In this document: positions 19,585-29,828 of the stretch, one piece after another
How positions within the stretch are numbered: position 1 is the first letter of the stretch
How the letters are laid out: the number at the start of each line of letters is the position of its first letter
NCBI GenBank assembly: GCA_016124945.1
Contig: WGMT01000001.1
Coordinates: 27,421-91,420, forward strand
Length of the DNA stretch: 64,000 nt
Reading direction: 5' to 3'
DNA from: a bacterium
Lineage (GTDB): Bacteria > Chloroflexota > Anaerolineae > Caldilineales > Caldilineaceae
Notes under the pieces: generated by a model
Seen by the model: the letters and a program-made list of their open reading frames with translations, nothing else
What the model was told of the DNA's origin: nothing
Database searches by the model: none
Program-made: the position numbers and the translations under genes

Positions 19585-19724
19585 TGATTGGTGATTGGTG
19601 ATTGGGGAGATCTTGTCGAGCATGTCATCGTGCAATCGGCTGTTTGTTTGCGAAGGTATGATTTGTTTGTCGGTTTCAAGTTCTATATGAGACCCTAATC
19701 ACCAGTCACAAATCACCAATCCCC
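19584..19724. repeat. TGATTGG microrepeat with inverted partner, between ybaB and recR
   Basis: Left array at 19584-19606 holds three TGATTGG units. The right part, 19696-19724, has TAATCACCAGTCACAAATCACC-type units that form the reverse complement with mismatches; the best paired block is ATCACCAATC at 19712-19721. The loop is about 90 nt. Confidence 0.82.
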
Positions 19725-19742
19725 CTCCCCAAAGAGGCTACA

Positions 19743-20363
19743 TTGAGACCACTTGCACAGCCTGTCACCAATCTGATTGAAGCGTTTAGTCGCCTGCCGG
19801 GAATTGGGCCGAAGTCTGCCAGCCGGTTGGCGTATTTTCTGCTGCGCAGCGATGAGCGTATCGCCCTGGATCTAGCCGCCGCTCTCCGGGAATTGAAAGA
19901 AAAGACGCTCTTTTGCAGCATCTGCCATAACATTGCAGACAGCAACCCCTGTGCCGTATGTATCGACACAGAACGATCTGCCGCTGTGATCTGTGTGGTG
20001 GAGGAGCCGTTGGATGTGCAGGCCATTGAACGCACCGGCGAATTCAGAGGACAATACCACGTCCTCCACGGTGCGATTTCGCCGGTAGAAGGCGTCGGCC
20101 CCGAAGACCTCAAAATCAAGGAACTACTCACCCGCATCCAAAAGAGCCAGGACAGCGAAAACGACGTCCCCGTTCAGGAGCTGATCATCGCCACCAACCC
20201 CAATCTGGAAGGCGAAGCAACGGCCATGTACATTGCCCGTCTGTTCAAACCGCTGGGGGTACGCGTCACCCGACTGGCGCGCGGACTGCCCACCGGCGGC
20301 GATCTGGAATACGCCGACGAGAACACGTTGAGCAACGCGCTGTCAGGACGAAGTGAGATGTAA
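19743..20363 (+). CDS. recR: Recombination mediator protein RecR
   Basis: RecR works with RecF and RecO to load RecA at gaps. It has the N-terminal helix-hairpin-helix LPGIGPKSASRLAYFLL, a four-cysteine zinc finger (FCSICHN, NPCAVC), and a Toprim domain with VVEEPLDVQAIE and GQYHVLHGAISPVEGVGPEDL. The C-terminal Walker-B-like segment RLARGLPTGGDLEYAD is present. The start is a TTG at 19743 with AAAGAGG upstream; no ATG is available before the domain. Length 206 fits. Confidence 0.95.
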   Translation: MRPLAQPVTNLIEAFSRLPGIGPKSASRLAYFLLRSDERIALDLAAALRELKEKTLFCSICHNIADSNPCAVCIDTERSAAVICVVEEPLDVQAIERTGEFRGQYHVLHGAISPVEGVGPEDLKIKELLTRIQKSQDSENDVPVQELIIATNPNLEGEATAMYIARLFKPLGVRVTRLARGLPTGGDLEYADENTLSNALSGRSEM

Positions 20364-20367
20364 TGAT

Positions 20368-20469
20368 GGGGACTGGGGACTGGGGATCCTATTGAGCATC
20401 CAAACGGTTACGGCGTGACGCTCATTTGCTACCTGCTGCCTGCTATGCTACCTGCCACCTGCTACCTGC
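20368..20469. repeat. Two different 7-bp arrays: GGGGACT and TACCTGC
   Basis: Three GGGGACT-type units at 20368-20388 and five TACCTGC/TGCCTGC/CACCTGC units at 20430-20469 (one interrupted by TATGC). The first matches the kind of unit common in cyanobacterial STRRs. The two are not complementary to each other. They fill the gap between recR and the mutase. Confidence 0.85.
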
Positions 20470-20488
20470 ACACCTAAACAAACCCAAC

Positions 20489-22192
<1,704 letters not shown>

Positions 22193-22193
22193 C

Positions 22194-22391
22194 GTGTTGC
22201 GTGATTCGTGTTGCGTGATACGTGATACGTGTTGCGTGGGTTGAGAGAGGAGTCTGTTCATTGGAACAGATTCGTTGAAAGGAGTGCGTGGTCCGTAGTA
22301 TGGCTAAACAGCTTCTCGACCGCACAACACACTTGCGAAACGCAAACAATCTTTGCCCACGCAACACGTATCATGCAACACGCAACACGCA
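22194..22391. repeat. Inverted GTGTTGC/GTGATAC microrepeat between mutase and epimerase
   Basis: Left array 22194-22240 has six 7-bp units (GTGTTGC, GTGATTC, GTGTTGC, GTGATAC, GTGATAC, GTGTTGC). Its last 18 bp (22223-22240) are the perfect reverse complement of 22356-22373, and further units follow to 22391. The right arm ends 18 bp before the epimerase start. Confidence 0.93.
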
Positions 22392-22409
22392 TATGAAAGG
22401 TTCGTTCCG

Positions 22410-22835
22410 TTGAGTACACCTACCTCTTCTATCCTCTACCACATCGATCACGTCGGCATCGTGGTGCGCAACCTTGACGATGCGTTGAAGACCTACGTCG
22501 AATTGATGGGGATGCGTCTGCTTGAGCGGCAGGTAGCGCCGGATCATGGCGTTGAGATTGCCTTTGTCGACGCAGGGAACAGTACACTTGAGCTCTTGGC
22601 CCCCACGGATCCAGCCAGTGGCACAGCGCGATTCCTGGAAAACCGCGGCGAAGGGACGCACCATGTCTGCTTCGTGGTCGAGGACATTGAAGCAGCGCTC
22701 GCTCACCTGCGAGCGCAGGGTCTGCGGCTGATCGACGAAACGCCGCGCATGGGCATCCATGGTTTGGTGGCTTTTGTCCACCCCAAAGCAACCCATGGGG
22801 TGATGATCGAACTCTTACAGCGAGTGACACACTGA
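22410..22835 (+). CDS. mce: Methylmalonyl-CoA epimerase
   Basis: VOC-fold metalloenzyme that converts (S)- and (R)-methylmalonyl-CoA. The 141 residues contain two beta-alpha-beta-beta-beta modules. Metal ligands are seen at His14 (IDHVGIVV), His85 (THHVCF) and Glu134 (MIEL). The HHVCF, FVHPK and HGVMIEL motifs are those of the epimerase group. Start is a TTG at 22410 with an AAAGG ribosome binding site; an upstream frame runs into the repeat. Together with the mutase it links propionyl-CoA to succinyl-CoA. Confidence 0.92.
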   Translation: MSTPTSSILYHIDHVGIVVRNLDDALKTYVELMGMRLLERQVAPDHGVEIAFVDAGNSTLELLAPTDPASGTARFLENRGEGTHHVCFVVEDIEAALAHLRAQGLRLIDETPRMGIHGLVAFVHPKATHGVMIELLQRVTH

Positions 22836-22836
22836 C

Positions 22837-23658
22837 ATGCAAACCACAGGAGCAAACCGCGGCGGCGTCAACGATCTGAGTAGCTGGCGGCAGACCATCG
22901 ATCGCCTGCTTGGGCAGAACCGTCCTGGCGCGGCGCTGCGCCTGCTACCGGTGATCCTGCGTCAGCTTCCCCACTATCTGCCTGCCCATCGACAAATGCT
23001 CCTGGCGTTCTGGCAGGCGCGACGTTGGCGTGATGGCCAATCTTGGGCGCTACGCCTGCTGCGCGCCGATCCGTCACAAGAGTTGGCGTGGGCTGTCATG
23101 GCGAATGCGGCAGAAGAGATCGGCAACCCGTCAATGGCGCATCGTTTGTGGCTGTCGGCTTTCGAGCAAGCGCCGTACAACCGGCAGATCCGCGCGGGGG
23201 TTGTACGCACCACCCTCACGCATGGTTCGCCGCTGGCGCTCAATCAGGCGGCATTGGCGACGCTCTACCGTCACGGTGGCCATTGGGCGCAGGCAGCGAC
23301 GATCTACAAATCATTGGTAGCGGCGCATCCGAATCGCCCCGATTTGCAGAATGGCTATCTCGAATCACTTTGGCAGAGTAGGCAGGCCGATGCCGCCATC
23401 GACGTAGCCCACGAATTGGCGATTCGCGAACAGCAATGGCTGTTGGCGTGGCTTGTCTCCGCCGAGATTGGCGATGATGATGATCGCGCCCTTGCCCATG
23501 CCCCACTTGCCGCGCTAGACGCCGACGGCGCGTATGTGGCCGCCCGATATGGCATTCAGATGATCCATACAGCGCCGCCGATCCTCTCTGTCACCACGCA
23601 GGAAGCACAACTTTTTGAGGAGATGAGCGAAGCGGTGGATGCGAGAGGAAGTGTATAG
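22837..23658 (+). CDS. Tetratricopeptide-like repeat protein
   Basis: 273 residues with no enzyme motif. Alternating helices with A/G/L spacing (GAALRLLPVILRQLPHYL, AWAVMANAAEEIGNPSMAHRL, GHWAQAATIYKSLVAAHP) are those of TPR or SEL-like repeats, perhaps six units. It would be a scaffold. The ATG sits one base after the epimerase stop, so the two are translationally coupled. No signal peptide. A specific role in methylmalonyl-CoA metabolism is not supported. Confidence 0.72.
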   Translation: MQTTGANRGGVNDLSSWRQTIDRLLGQNRPGAALRLLPVILRQLPHYLPAHRQMLLAFWQARRWRDGQSWALRLLRADPSQELAWAVMANAAEEIGNPSMAHRLWLSAFEQAPYNRQIRAGVVRTTLTHGSPLALNQAALATLYRHGGHWAQAATIYKSLVAAHPNRPDLQNGYLESLWQSRQADAAIDVAHELAIREQQWLLAWLVSAEIGDDDDRALAHAPLAALDADGAYVAARYGIQMIHTAPPILSVTTQEAQLFEEMSEAVDARGSV

Positions 23659-23792
23659 AACGAGATTAATCCACCCACCACGCCCCCAATTAGACGAATC
23701 GCACGGGATGCGTTAACGTATTTGGTGGCGCGGCGAGTACGCCGCTAAGTCACCCAACAACTACCCCAAGCCTTTGAGGAGAATCTTTCGCA

Positions 23793-24239
23793 ATGGAATG
23801 CACGTTTATCATCATCAAGCCTGATGCCGTGCAGCGCGGCCTGATTGGCGAGATTGTGGCGCGCTTTGAACGACGTGGTTTGAAAATTGTGGGTATGAAA
23901 TTTATGCAGGTGAGCGAGGAACTGGCGCGCAAGCACTATGCTGTGCACGAAGGCAAGCCTTTCTTCAATGGCCTGATCCAGTACATCATCAGCGCGCCGG
24001 TTGTGGCGATGGTACTTGAAGGGACAAATGCCATTACAGCAGCGCGTAACACCATCGGCGCCACCAAGCCCAGCGAGGCAGCGCCTGGCTCTATCCGCGC
24101 CGACTTGGGGCTGGAGATTGGGCGTAACCTTGTCCACGGCAGTGACGGCCCGGATACCGCAGCCAGTGAAATCGCTCTGTGGTTCGGCGAGGATCTGGTG
24201 AATTGGGGGCGGGCGACGGATGCGTGGATTTTTGAGTAA
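23793..24239 (+). CDS. ndk: Nucleoside diphosphate kinase
   Basis: Transfers gamma-phosphate between nucleoside triphosphates and diphosphates. The 148 residues begin with the usual MECTFIIIKPDAVQRGLIGEI. They contain GATKPSEAAPGSIRADL and the phosphoacceptor His115 in NLVHGSDGP. The ribosome binding site is GAGGAG. The region between the TPR gene and ndk (23659-23792) is plain spacer. A microrepeat and a bidirectional terminator follow. Confidence 0.96.
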   Translation: MECTFIIIKPDAVQRGLIGEIVARFERRGLKIVGMKFMQVSEELARKHYAVHEGKPFFNGLIQYIISAPVVAMVLEGTNAITAARNTIGATKPSEAAPGSIRADLGLEIGRNLVHGSDGPDTAASEIALWFGEDLVNWGRATDAWIFE

Positions 24240-24242
24240 TAC

Positions 24243-24324
24243 ATTATGCGTAATACGTAATTAGTGGAGTCGATTGTCGCCAATATGGGCGAACCCTCTT
24301 AATGAGTTACGAATTACGCATTAT
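24243..24324. repeat. TAATGCG/TAATTCG microrepeat after ndk
   Basis: Left array 24243-24263 (TTATGCG, TAATACG, TAATTAG) and right array 24306-24324 (TTACGAA, TTACGCA). The best paired block is ATGCGTAAT (24246-24254) with ATTACGCAT (24313-24321). Confidence 0.85.
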
Positions 24325-24336
24325 CTGCTCACACGC

Positions 24337-24370
24337 AAAAGCGGCTTCTTCGACGGAAGAAGCCGCTTTT
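24337..24370. terminator. Bidirectional terminator between ndk and rsfS
   Basis: A perfect 15-bp stem (24337-24351 with 24356-24370), a GACG loop and A/T tracts on both sides. It serves ndk on the plus strand and rsfS on the minus strand. Confidence 0.92.
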
Positions 24371-24385
24371 TGTATCTGGGTTCGG

Positions 24386-24739
24386 TTACAGCATCTTCAA
24401 TACAACGTTTGCTTCCTGCCAAAGTTCTTCGAGGTTGTAATATAGCCGAGCCTCTTCAGTAAATAGATGCAGGATCACATCGCCGTAGTCGAGCAAGACC
24501 CAACCACCACTGCTGCCCACAGGAGCACCGCTGTTGAGTGGACGGATCTTCTCTTTCACTTGAAGTTGTTCCCAAAGTGCATCACGAATGGCATTGGCTT
24601 GCCGTTCATTGTCCACCGTCACAATCACAAAAAAATTGGCGATGCTGGTCTGCTCACTTACGTTGAGCAGCAAAATATCCGACGCTTGTTTGTCCTCGAC
24701 AATCTCTACGATCCGTCGAGCCAGGTCATTGCTGTCCAG
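24386..24739 (-). CDS. rsfS: Ribosomal silencing factor RsfS
   Basis: RsfS binds L14 and blocks subunit joining in starvation. The conserved N-terminus LARRIVEIVEDKQASDILLL and the later FFVIVTVDNERQANAIRDAL and WVLLDYGDVILHLF are family motifs. A frame starting at a TTG (24673) would cut into the first conserved motif. Reading back, the best fit is a CTG start at 24739 with AAGGAGG 5 bases upstream; there is no in-frame ATG, GTG or TTG after the ribosome binding site and before the conserved region. That gives 117 residues, the usual size. Confidence 0.88.
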   Translation of the reverse strand: MDSNDLARRIVEIVEDKQASDILLLNVSEQTSIANFFVIVTVDNERQANAIRDALWEQLQVKEKIRPLNSGAPVGSSGGWVLLDYGDVILHLFTEEARLYYNLEELWQEANVVLKML

Positions 24740-25080
24740 ACAGGCCTCCTTGAAATCACTAGTGTACAGGTCAAAATATATGGATAAAAATACATGGATA
24801 AAAATACTTGGCTGATTGTTTTTATAGCGTAAGCTATTTTACCACAGTTTTGTGGCTGCCTCAACGATTTAGGGCATATTCCCAGTACGACTGTAAACTG
24901 GGACTATCGCGGGTTCTGTCTTGGCGAGTAGCCAACAAGTGTACCACATCCTGACACGGCAATCGTATTGAAGGTCAGGCAAATTGTTGATAGAATGTCA
25001 GGTGGACAGGTTGGCGTTCGATCATACTGATCGTATGTCATTGATCCAACCAATGCATGTTTCTCGAAAAGAGGCGATCT
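24740..25080. promoter_or_regulatory. Divergent region rsfS / DUF2207 gene
   Basis: 341 bp with no gene. It contains two tandem 14-bp units (24780-24807, ATGGATAAAAATAC), small hairpins (ATAGC/GCTAT near 24825, CCACA/TGTGG near 24841) and the predicted promoter at 24968-24996. Confidence 0.6.
24968..24996 (+). promoter_or_regulatory. Predicted promoter of the DUF2207 gene
   Basis: TTGAAG at 24968-24973, an exact 17-bp spacer and TAGAAT at 24991-24996. This is a good sigma-70 match, 84 bp ahead of the start codon. Confidence 0.6.
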
Positions 25081-27045
25081 ATGAAGTTGCTAGTGCGCCG
25101 TCCACTCCCCTGGCTCATCGCACTGCTCGGCGTGATACTGATGCCGTTGGCAACCCAAGCCCAGGAAAAATCGCTGGTTTGGGACCGGTTCGATGTGGAC
25201 ATCTTAGTCAATCAAGATGGCACCTTCGACGTAGCCGAGCATCAACGTATCCGCTTTACCGAAGGGGAATTTACCTTCGGTTACCGAGACATTCCAATTC
25301 GTTTCTACAACTATATTGATGATTGGGCTGTCACTGATTCCAGCGGCAACCGTTATACGCTGGTCAACGGCGGCAGCGCGCCTTACACCTTCACTGTTAA
25401 TGATTCAGGCGGCAGTTATGTGATCCGTTGGTACTTCCCAGCAATGCGCAACGAAACGGAGACCTATACACTGAGTTATCGTGTTCACGGGGGGTTACGC
25501 TTCTATGACGGTGGCGATCAAGTGTGGTGGCGGGCGATCTATGGCGACCGTAGCTACCCTGTGCTTGCTGGGCGGGTGACAGTGGAGACGCCCGCCGTAA
25601 TTCAGGAATGGGCCGCCTACATCAACGAACGCGACGCCCGCGATGCAGCCACAGCCTCCCTACTTGAAGGGCAGCGCGGGATTGTCTTCGACCTGGATCG
25701 GCGACTCCAAGCCGGAGAGGAGTTTGAAATTCGTGTGGAATTCGCCCCTAACATGGTGGCCGGATCACCGCAGCCGTGGCAGGTAAGCGCTGATCAAGCG
25801 GTGGCGGAACGTGAGGCAGCAGAACGGTACCGTCAAACATGGGGACCGATTGCTACGGTTGGGCTGGGTGCGCTGGGTGCGCTCTTCTTATTGGGTGGAC
25901 CGGCGCTGCTCTATCTGCTCTGGTACAAATTGGGCCGTGACATGCCTGTAGACATAGTGGCTGACTACCTGCCCGAACCGCCCGAAGATCTGCCGGCCGG
26001 TATGGTTGGCACGCTCCTCGACGAACAGGTGGACATGCAAGACATTATCGCCACACTGGTTGATCTGGCGCGACGCAAGGCCATCAGCATCACCGAGGTG
26101 AAGACTAGCGGCTTCTTGATTACATCTACCGATTTCATCTACCGCCGTGAGAATGAAGACGTGCCGCTACGTCCATACGAGAAACTGATTCTCGATAGCG
26201 TCTTCGGGCGCAAGGATGAAGTGGAACTGTCGGATCTCAAGAACAAGTTCTACGAGAAGCTGCCCAAGATCAAAACGGCGCTCTACAACGAAGTCACCGC
26301 CGAAGGTTTCTTCTTGAGGAATCCAGAGAATGTACGCAACCAATATGGCTGTCTGGGCGTTGTGCTCCTGACATTGGCAGTTGTAGCGGGGATCGTTTTG
26401 GTTGCCGTGTTCAGCGACTTGACGGCGGCAGCCTTCTTGCCAGGCTTCGGCCTGGGCGTAACAGCGATGGGCTTCCTTCTCCTTTCACGCTACATGCCGC
26501 GCAAGACCGAGGAAGGCACTGAGGCGGCAGCGCGCTGGGAAGCCTTCAAACGCTACTTGAAGGACATTGATCGCTACACCGATCTGGAAGAGCAAAAGCA
26601 AATCTGGGATCGCTGGCTGCCATATGCCATTGCCTTTGGCATGGAACAGCAATACATCGCCAAATTTGAGCGGGTCGACGCCCCTGCGCCAGGATGGTAC
26701 ATCCCGGATCCGACGCTTTACGGTCCATACCGGCGACGTTACTATGGGGCGGGCCCAGTGGTGGTGCCGATGGGCGGCAGCGGTGGTTTGGGCAATCTGG
26801 GCGGCGGTGGAGAAGGAGGTAGCCTGGGCGGGGGATTGAGCAGCGCCAGCCGCGGCATGGGCAGTAGCCTGGCCGGCATGAGCGTGGGGCTGGGTTCCAT
26901 GTTGAGCAGCGCCAGCGCCACCATGACCAGCCGCCCAGCCAGTTCATCGTCTAGCGGCGGCGGCTGGAGTGGCGGCGGCGGGTTCTCAGGTGGTGGCGGA
27001 TTCGGCGGCGGCGGTGGTGGTGGCGGCGGCGGCGGATTCGGATAA
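25081..27045 (+). CDS. DUF2207 membrane protein with glycine-rich tail
   Basis: 654 residues. A signal peptide ([21 protein letters not shown]) leads into the DUF2207 ectodomain, with the hallmark [23 protein letters not shown] near residue 40. Membrane spans lie near 260-285 and 430-470. Between and after them are winged-helix-like segments ([14 protein letters not shown]). The last 100 residues are Ser/Gly-rich, ending in a run of glycines with GGGGFS repeats, typical of this family. The function is unknown; related proteins are predicted cell-surface or stress membrane proteins. Start at the ATG with AAAGAGG upstream. First gene of a four-gene cluster. Confidence 0.82.
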   Translation: MKLLVRRPLPWLIALLGVILMPLATQAQEKSLVWDRFDVDILVNQDGTFDVAEHQRIRFTEGEFTFGYRDIPIRFYNYIDDWAVTDSSGNRYTLVNGGSAPYTFTVNDSGGSYVIRWYFPAMRNETETYTLSYRVHGGLRFYDGGDQVWWRAIYGDRSYPVLAGRVTVETPAVIQEWAAYINERDARDAATASLLEGQRGIVFDLDRRLQAGEEFEIRVEFAPNMVAGSPQPWQVSADQAVAEREAAERYRQTWGPIATVGLGALGALFLLGGPALLYLLWYKLGRDMPVDIVADYLPEPPEDLPAGMVGTLLDEQVDMQDIIATLVDLARRKAISITEVKTSGFLITSTDFIYRRENEDVPLRPYEKLILDSVFGRKDEVELSDLKNKFYEKLPKIKTALYNEVTAEGFFLRNPENVRNQYGCLGVVLLTLAVVAGIVLVAVFSDLTAAAFLPGFGLGVTAMGFLLLSRYMPRKTEEGTEAAARWEAFKRYLKDIDRYTDLEEQKQIWDRWLPYAIAFGMEQQYIAKFERVDAPAPGWYIPDPTLYGPYRRRYYGAGPVVVPMGGSGGLGNLGGGGEGGSLGGGLSSASRGMGSSLAGMSVGLGSMLSSASATMTSRPASSSSSGGGWSGGGGFSGGGGFGGGGGGGGGGGFG

Positions 27046-27063
27046 AACAGACAGGAGACTTTT

Positions 27064-27603
27064 ATGCGTGGAGGTGGGCGAATTATCGGTATCGCCATGA
27101 TGATTATCGCCGTTGTATTGTTGATCGGCTGGTCAGTGACGGTGATCACGGCGCCGGGGAACAACACAGGTGGCATGGTGTTGGGTGTCTTTTTGGCGCT
27201 GCTTGTATGCGCCCCATTGGTGGGCATCGGCTTCTACCTCTTCCGCAAAGGGCAGCAGGAGGAAAGCCAGTTTGCACAAGTAGCAAAAGAGAAAAAGATC
27301 CTCAACATGGTCTTGACCCAGGGCCAGGTCTCTGTCCAGGAGATCGTTGTAGAGTTGCAGGAGCCACGTGAGCAGGTCGAAGAGATGATCCGCAACGTGG
27401 TAGGCAAGCAACTGTTCAGCGGCGCCATCAACTGGGACAAGGGCGTGCTTTACAGTGTGGAAAGCCAACAACTCACCGACAACCGCAAATGTCCGAACTG
27501 CGGCGGTGAACTTCAATTTGCCGGTAAAGGGCTCATCCAATGCCCGTGGTGTGGCAGTGAAGTCTTCCTCACCAAGCGGGCGGCGGCGGCGACGGCACAG
27601 TAA
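27064..27603 (+). CDS. Membrane protein with winged-helix and zinc ribbon
   Basis: 179 residues. Two N-terminal spans (IIGIAMMIIAVVLLIGW and VLGVFLALLVCAPLVGIGFYLF) are followed by a helical stretch that looks like a winged helix (ILNMVLTQGQVSVQEIVVELQ...VEEMIRNVVGKQLF). A C-terminal zinc ribbon has Cys pairs in CPNCGG and CPWCGS. It is not assignable to a named family by eye. The 18-bp gap to the DUF2207 gene and an AGGAG ribosome binding site place them in one operon. It may sense or anchor something at the membrane. Confidence 0.75.
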   Translation: MRGGGRIIGIAMMIIAVVLLIGWSVTVITAPGNNTGGMVLGVFLALLVCAPLVGIGFYLFRKGQQEESQFAQVAKEKKILNMVLTQGQVSVQEIVVELQEPREQVEEMIRNVVGKQLFSGAINWDKGVLYSVESQQLTDNRKCPNCGGELQFAGKGLIQCPWCGSEVFLTKRAAAATAQ

Positions 27604-27613
27604 TGTGTAATTC

Positions 27614-27683
27614 GTAATGCGTAATTCTTTGACGAAATCACTCGCCAATTGGCGACCAATGCTGTAGACCAATTACGCATTAC
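27614..27683. repeat. GTAATGC/GTAATTC inverted microrepeat
   Basis: Left arm 27614-27626 and right arm 27671-27683 are perfect 13-bp reverse complements (GTAATGCGTAATT). More units of the same kind extend on both sides (27603-27626, 27671-27699). Confidence 0.9.
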
Positions 27684-27744
27684 TCATTACGTATTACGCC
27701 TTTCACCTCATCATTACGCAAACGAACTCACAAGAGGAGAACCA

Positions 27745-28350
27745 ATGTCCAACCCATTTGTCGATAAGGCCAAAGCAAACATGGGCGCTGTGGAGCGGCT
27801 GCTCAAAGGGCTGCCGATTATCCGCGGCTACGTGGACAAAGAGCTGCGCCGCGACGCCGATTACCGGCTGCGTCAGACCATCGTCGAAGCATTGACCGCC
27901 GAAAAGCAGCGGATCTACGCGTTGCAACAGAAACTCTTGCGCAGTGGCGGGCTACGTTACCTGGACGACGTTGATGCGGTGGTACAGAAGCTTCAGACGT
28001 TGACCGATCGCATTGCCACCGCCAGTTACGGCTATGCAGGTCTTTTCAACGCCGTGCGCATTAAAGAGGACCAACTCGACGCGCTGCACCGCTTTGACGT
28101 GGCATTGGCGGAACGCGCCTACGAAGTAGCCGAAGGCGTAGACGAATTAGAGCGGGCCATCGGCAAAGGCAACACCGGCGTCGAGGAAGCGGTCGCCGAT
28201 TTAAGTGACAAGTTGCTCGAGCTCAACCACCTCTTCGATCAGCGTCACCGCGCTGTTGATGATCCAGATCTCCTCGTCGGCGATGCGCCCAACGTCAGCG
28301 AAGACTGGATCAAAGCCGCCAACCAATATGGGACCGAGTCATCCCAGTGA
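27745..28350 (+). CDS. Helical cytoplasmic protein of unknown function
   Basis: 201 residues starting at MSNPFVDKAKANMGAVERLL (GAGGAG ribosome binding site). Charged, almost all alpha-helical: KELRRDADYRLRQTIVEALTAEKQRIYALQQKLL and a second helical region (DALHRFDVALAERAYEVAEGVDELERAI) look like coiled coils. No membrane span, cysteine pair or enzyme motif. It lies between a zinc-ribbon membrane protein and an SPFH protein and may be a coiled-coil partner, much like PspA in other SPFH loci, although it does not have a recognisable PspA sequence. Confidence 0.7.
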   Translation: MSNPFVDKAKANMGAVERLLKGLPIIRGYVDKELRRDADYRLRQTIVEALTAEKQRIYALQQKLLRSGGLRYLDDVDAVVQKLQTLTDRIATASYGYAGLFNAVRIKEDQLDALHRFDVALAERAYEVAEGVDELERAIGKGNTGVEEAVADLSDKLLELNHLFDQRHRAVDDPDLLVGDAPNVSEDWIKAANQYGTESSQ

Positions 28351-28357
28351 CCAAGAA

Positions 28358-28430
28358 GAGATTAGGAGATTGAGCGATTAGGAGATTGAGCACCTGCGCC
28401 GATCACATAACCCGTTAATCGCTCAATCTC
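28358..28430. repeat. GATTAGGA/GATTGAGC inverted microrepeat
   Basis: Left array 28358-28390 has 8-bp GATT units. Block 28366-28380 is the perfect 15-bp reverse complement of 28416-28430. Also in the gap, at 28479-28501, is a short ACTACGC/ACTACGA array. Confidence 0.9.
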
Positions 28431-28530
28431 AAACAATCCGTTGCCAATATTATCAAAGCAGTGCGTCACCCGGTATACACACTACGCACTACGAACTATC
28501 GCTTTCCCGATTCCCAAAGGAGTTTCCACC

Positions 28531-29595
28531 ATGGCACGAATTATCGACGTCGTCGAAGCGCCCAATCAAGGGCCGGATGAGTTGGTTGTACGTAAACCAG
28601 AATTTGAGTCTGGCGATTTTAGGCTTGGCAGCCAGGTAATCGTGCGCGAGAGCCAGCGCGCCGTCTTTTACCGCGATGGCCGTTCACTCGATCTCTTCGA
28701 GCCGGGTCGACATACCATCACCACGGCGAACCTGCCCGTCCTCTCGACCATTATGCGCTGGGGCACCGGCGGTAATGACGTCTTCACTGCCGAAGTCTAC
28801 TTTGTCAACATGCGTGAGTTTACCGACCAGAAGTGGGGCACACCAGAACCGATCAGCCTGCGTGACACTGATCTGGGCCTCGTACGCTTGCGCGGCTTCG
28901 GGCAGTATAGCATGCAAATTGCCGATCCCAAGCGTTTTGTTGATCAATTCGTGGGCACCCAGGGCATGTTCCGCACAGCGCAAATCGCCGATTATCTGCG
29001 CAGCGTCATCATCAGCAAGATGACCGACGTGATCGCCGAGAATATGACCAGTATCCTCGATCTGCCCAAGATGTTCGACGAGCTCAGCGCCGCCATGCGC
29101 GCCACGCTCCAGGACGATTTCCTGGCGATGGGGATCTCGCTCAAGCAATTCCGCATCGTCTCTATTAGCCCCACCGAAGAAACGGCCAAGGCCATCGACG
29201 AACGCGCCGCCATGGGCGCCATCGGTGATATGAATGCTTACCTCCAGTTCAAAGCAGCCCGCGCCATGGGCGATGCCGCCCAGCAACCTGGCGGCGGCAG
29301 TAGCGAAGGATTAGGCCTGGGTGCAGGCATCGGCATGGGCGCAGGCATGGCCGGCATCATCACCAACGCATTCAATGCAAGCCAACAACAGCAACCACAA
29401 CAAGGACAGGCCGCCGCCGGGGCAGGCGCCGCCGCCGTCCCCGATGTGATGACATTGGAAGAGGCCGCCGCCTACCTCAAAGTTGCACCCGCCGACATCC
29501 AGGCGCTGATCGACGAAGGACAGATCACGGCGCGCAAGATCGGCAGCCAATACCGCATCAGCAAAGGCGTGATCGACCAGTTCCTGGCGGGATGA
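28531..29595 (+). CDS. SPFH-domain protein fused to an excisionase-type HTH
   Basis: 354 residues. The N-terminal 250 form an SPFH (band 7, YdjI-like) domain: SQVIVRESQRAVFYRDGRSLDLFEPGRHTI is its classical opening. A Gly/Gln/Ala-rich linker (GAGIGMGAGMAG, QQQQPQQG) runs from about 255 to 300. The last 50 residues are a MerR/excisionase-like helix-turn-helix (MTLEEAAAYLKVAPADIQAL, then KIGSQYRISKGVIDQFL). Ribosome binding site AAAGGAG. SPFH proteins scaffold membrane microdomains. A DNA-binding-like tail on one is unusual; it may bind protein instead. It ends the cluster. Confidence 0.85.
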   Translation: MARIIDVVEAPNQGPDELVVRKPEFESGDFRLGSQVIVRESQRAVFYRDGRSLDLFEPGRHTITTANLPVLSTIMRWGTGGNDVFTAEVYFVNMREFTDQKWGTPEPISLRDTDLGLVRLRGFGQYSMQIADPKRFVDQFVGTQGMFRTAQIADYLRSVIISKMTDVIAENMTSILDLPKMFDELSAAMRATLQDDFLAMGISLKQFRIVSISPTEETAKAIDERAAMGAIGDMNAYLQFKAARAMGDAAQQPGGGSSEGLGLGAGIGMGAGMAGIITNAFNASQQQQPQQGQAAAGAGAAAVPDVMTLEEAAAYLKVAPADIQALIDEGQITARKIGSQYRISKGVIDQFLAG

Positions 29596-29690
29596 GCGTA
29601 ATGCGTGATGCGTAGAGCAGCATGGTTGGCCATTGGCGTCATGCCGTCGCACCCCTTTGGGGTTACGGATTACGAATTACGAATTATTCA
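29596..29690. repeat. GTAATGC/TTACGAA microrepeat after the SPFH gene
   Basis: Left units at 29596-29615 (GCGTAATGCGTGATGCGTAG) and right array at 29663-29690 (TTACGGA, TTACGAA, TTACGAA, TTATTCA). Pairing of the arms is partial. Confidence 0.8.
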
Positions 29691-29704
29691 ACCAGTTCAA
29701 CAGT

Positions 29705-29738
29705 AAAAAGCGTGAGGGATCACTCCCTTGCGCTTTTT
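29705..29738 (+). terminator. Terminator after the SPFH gene
   Basis: A 15-bp stem with two G-T pairs (29705-29719 with 29724-29738), flanked by A and T tracts. Confidence 0.85.
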
Positions 29739-29828
29739 GTTTTCCCTCAATCTTTGTCCTGTACCGTGGCGGGCAGTACAATGGACGGAACGAACTTGTC
29801 CAAAAGAGACCGCCGGGGGAGGCACTGG

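Noticed and set aside
26742..27227. Proline-rich minus-strand frame
   Set aside because: Complement of the glycine-rich tail of the DUF2207 gene.
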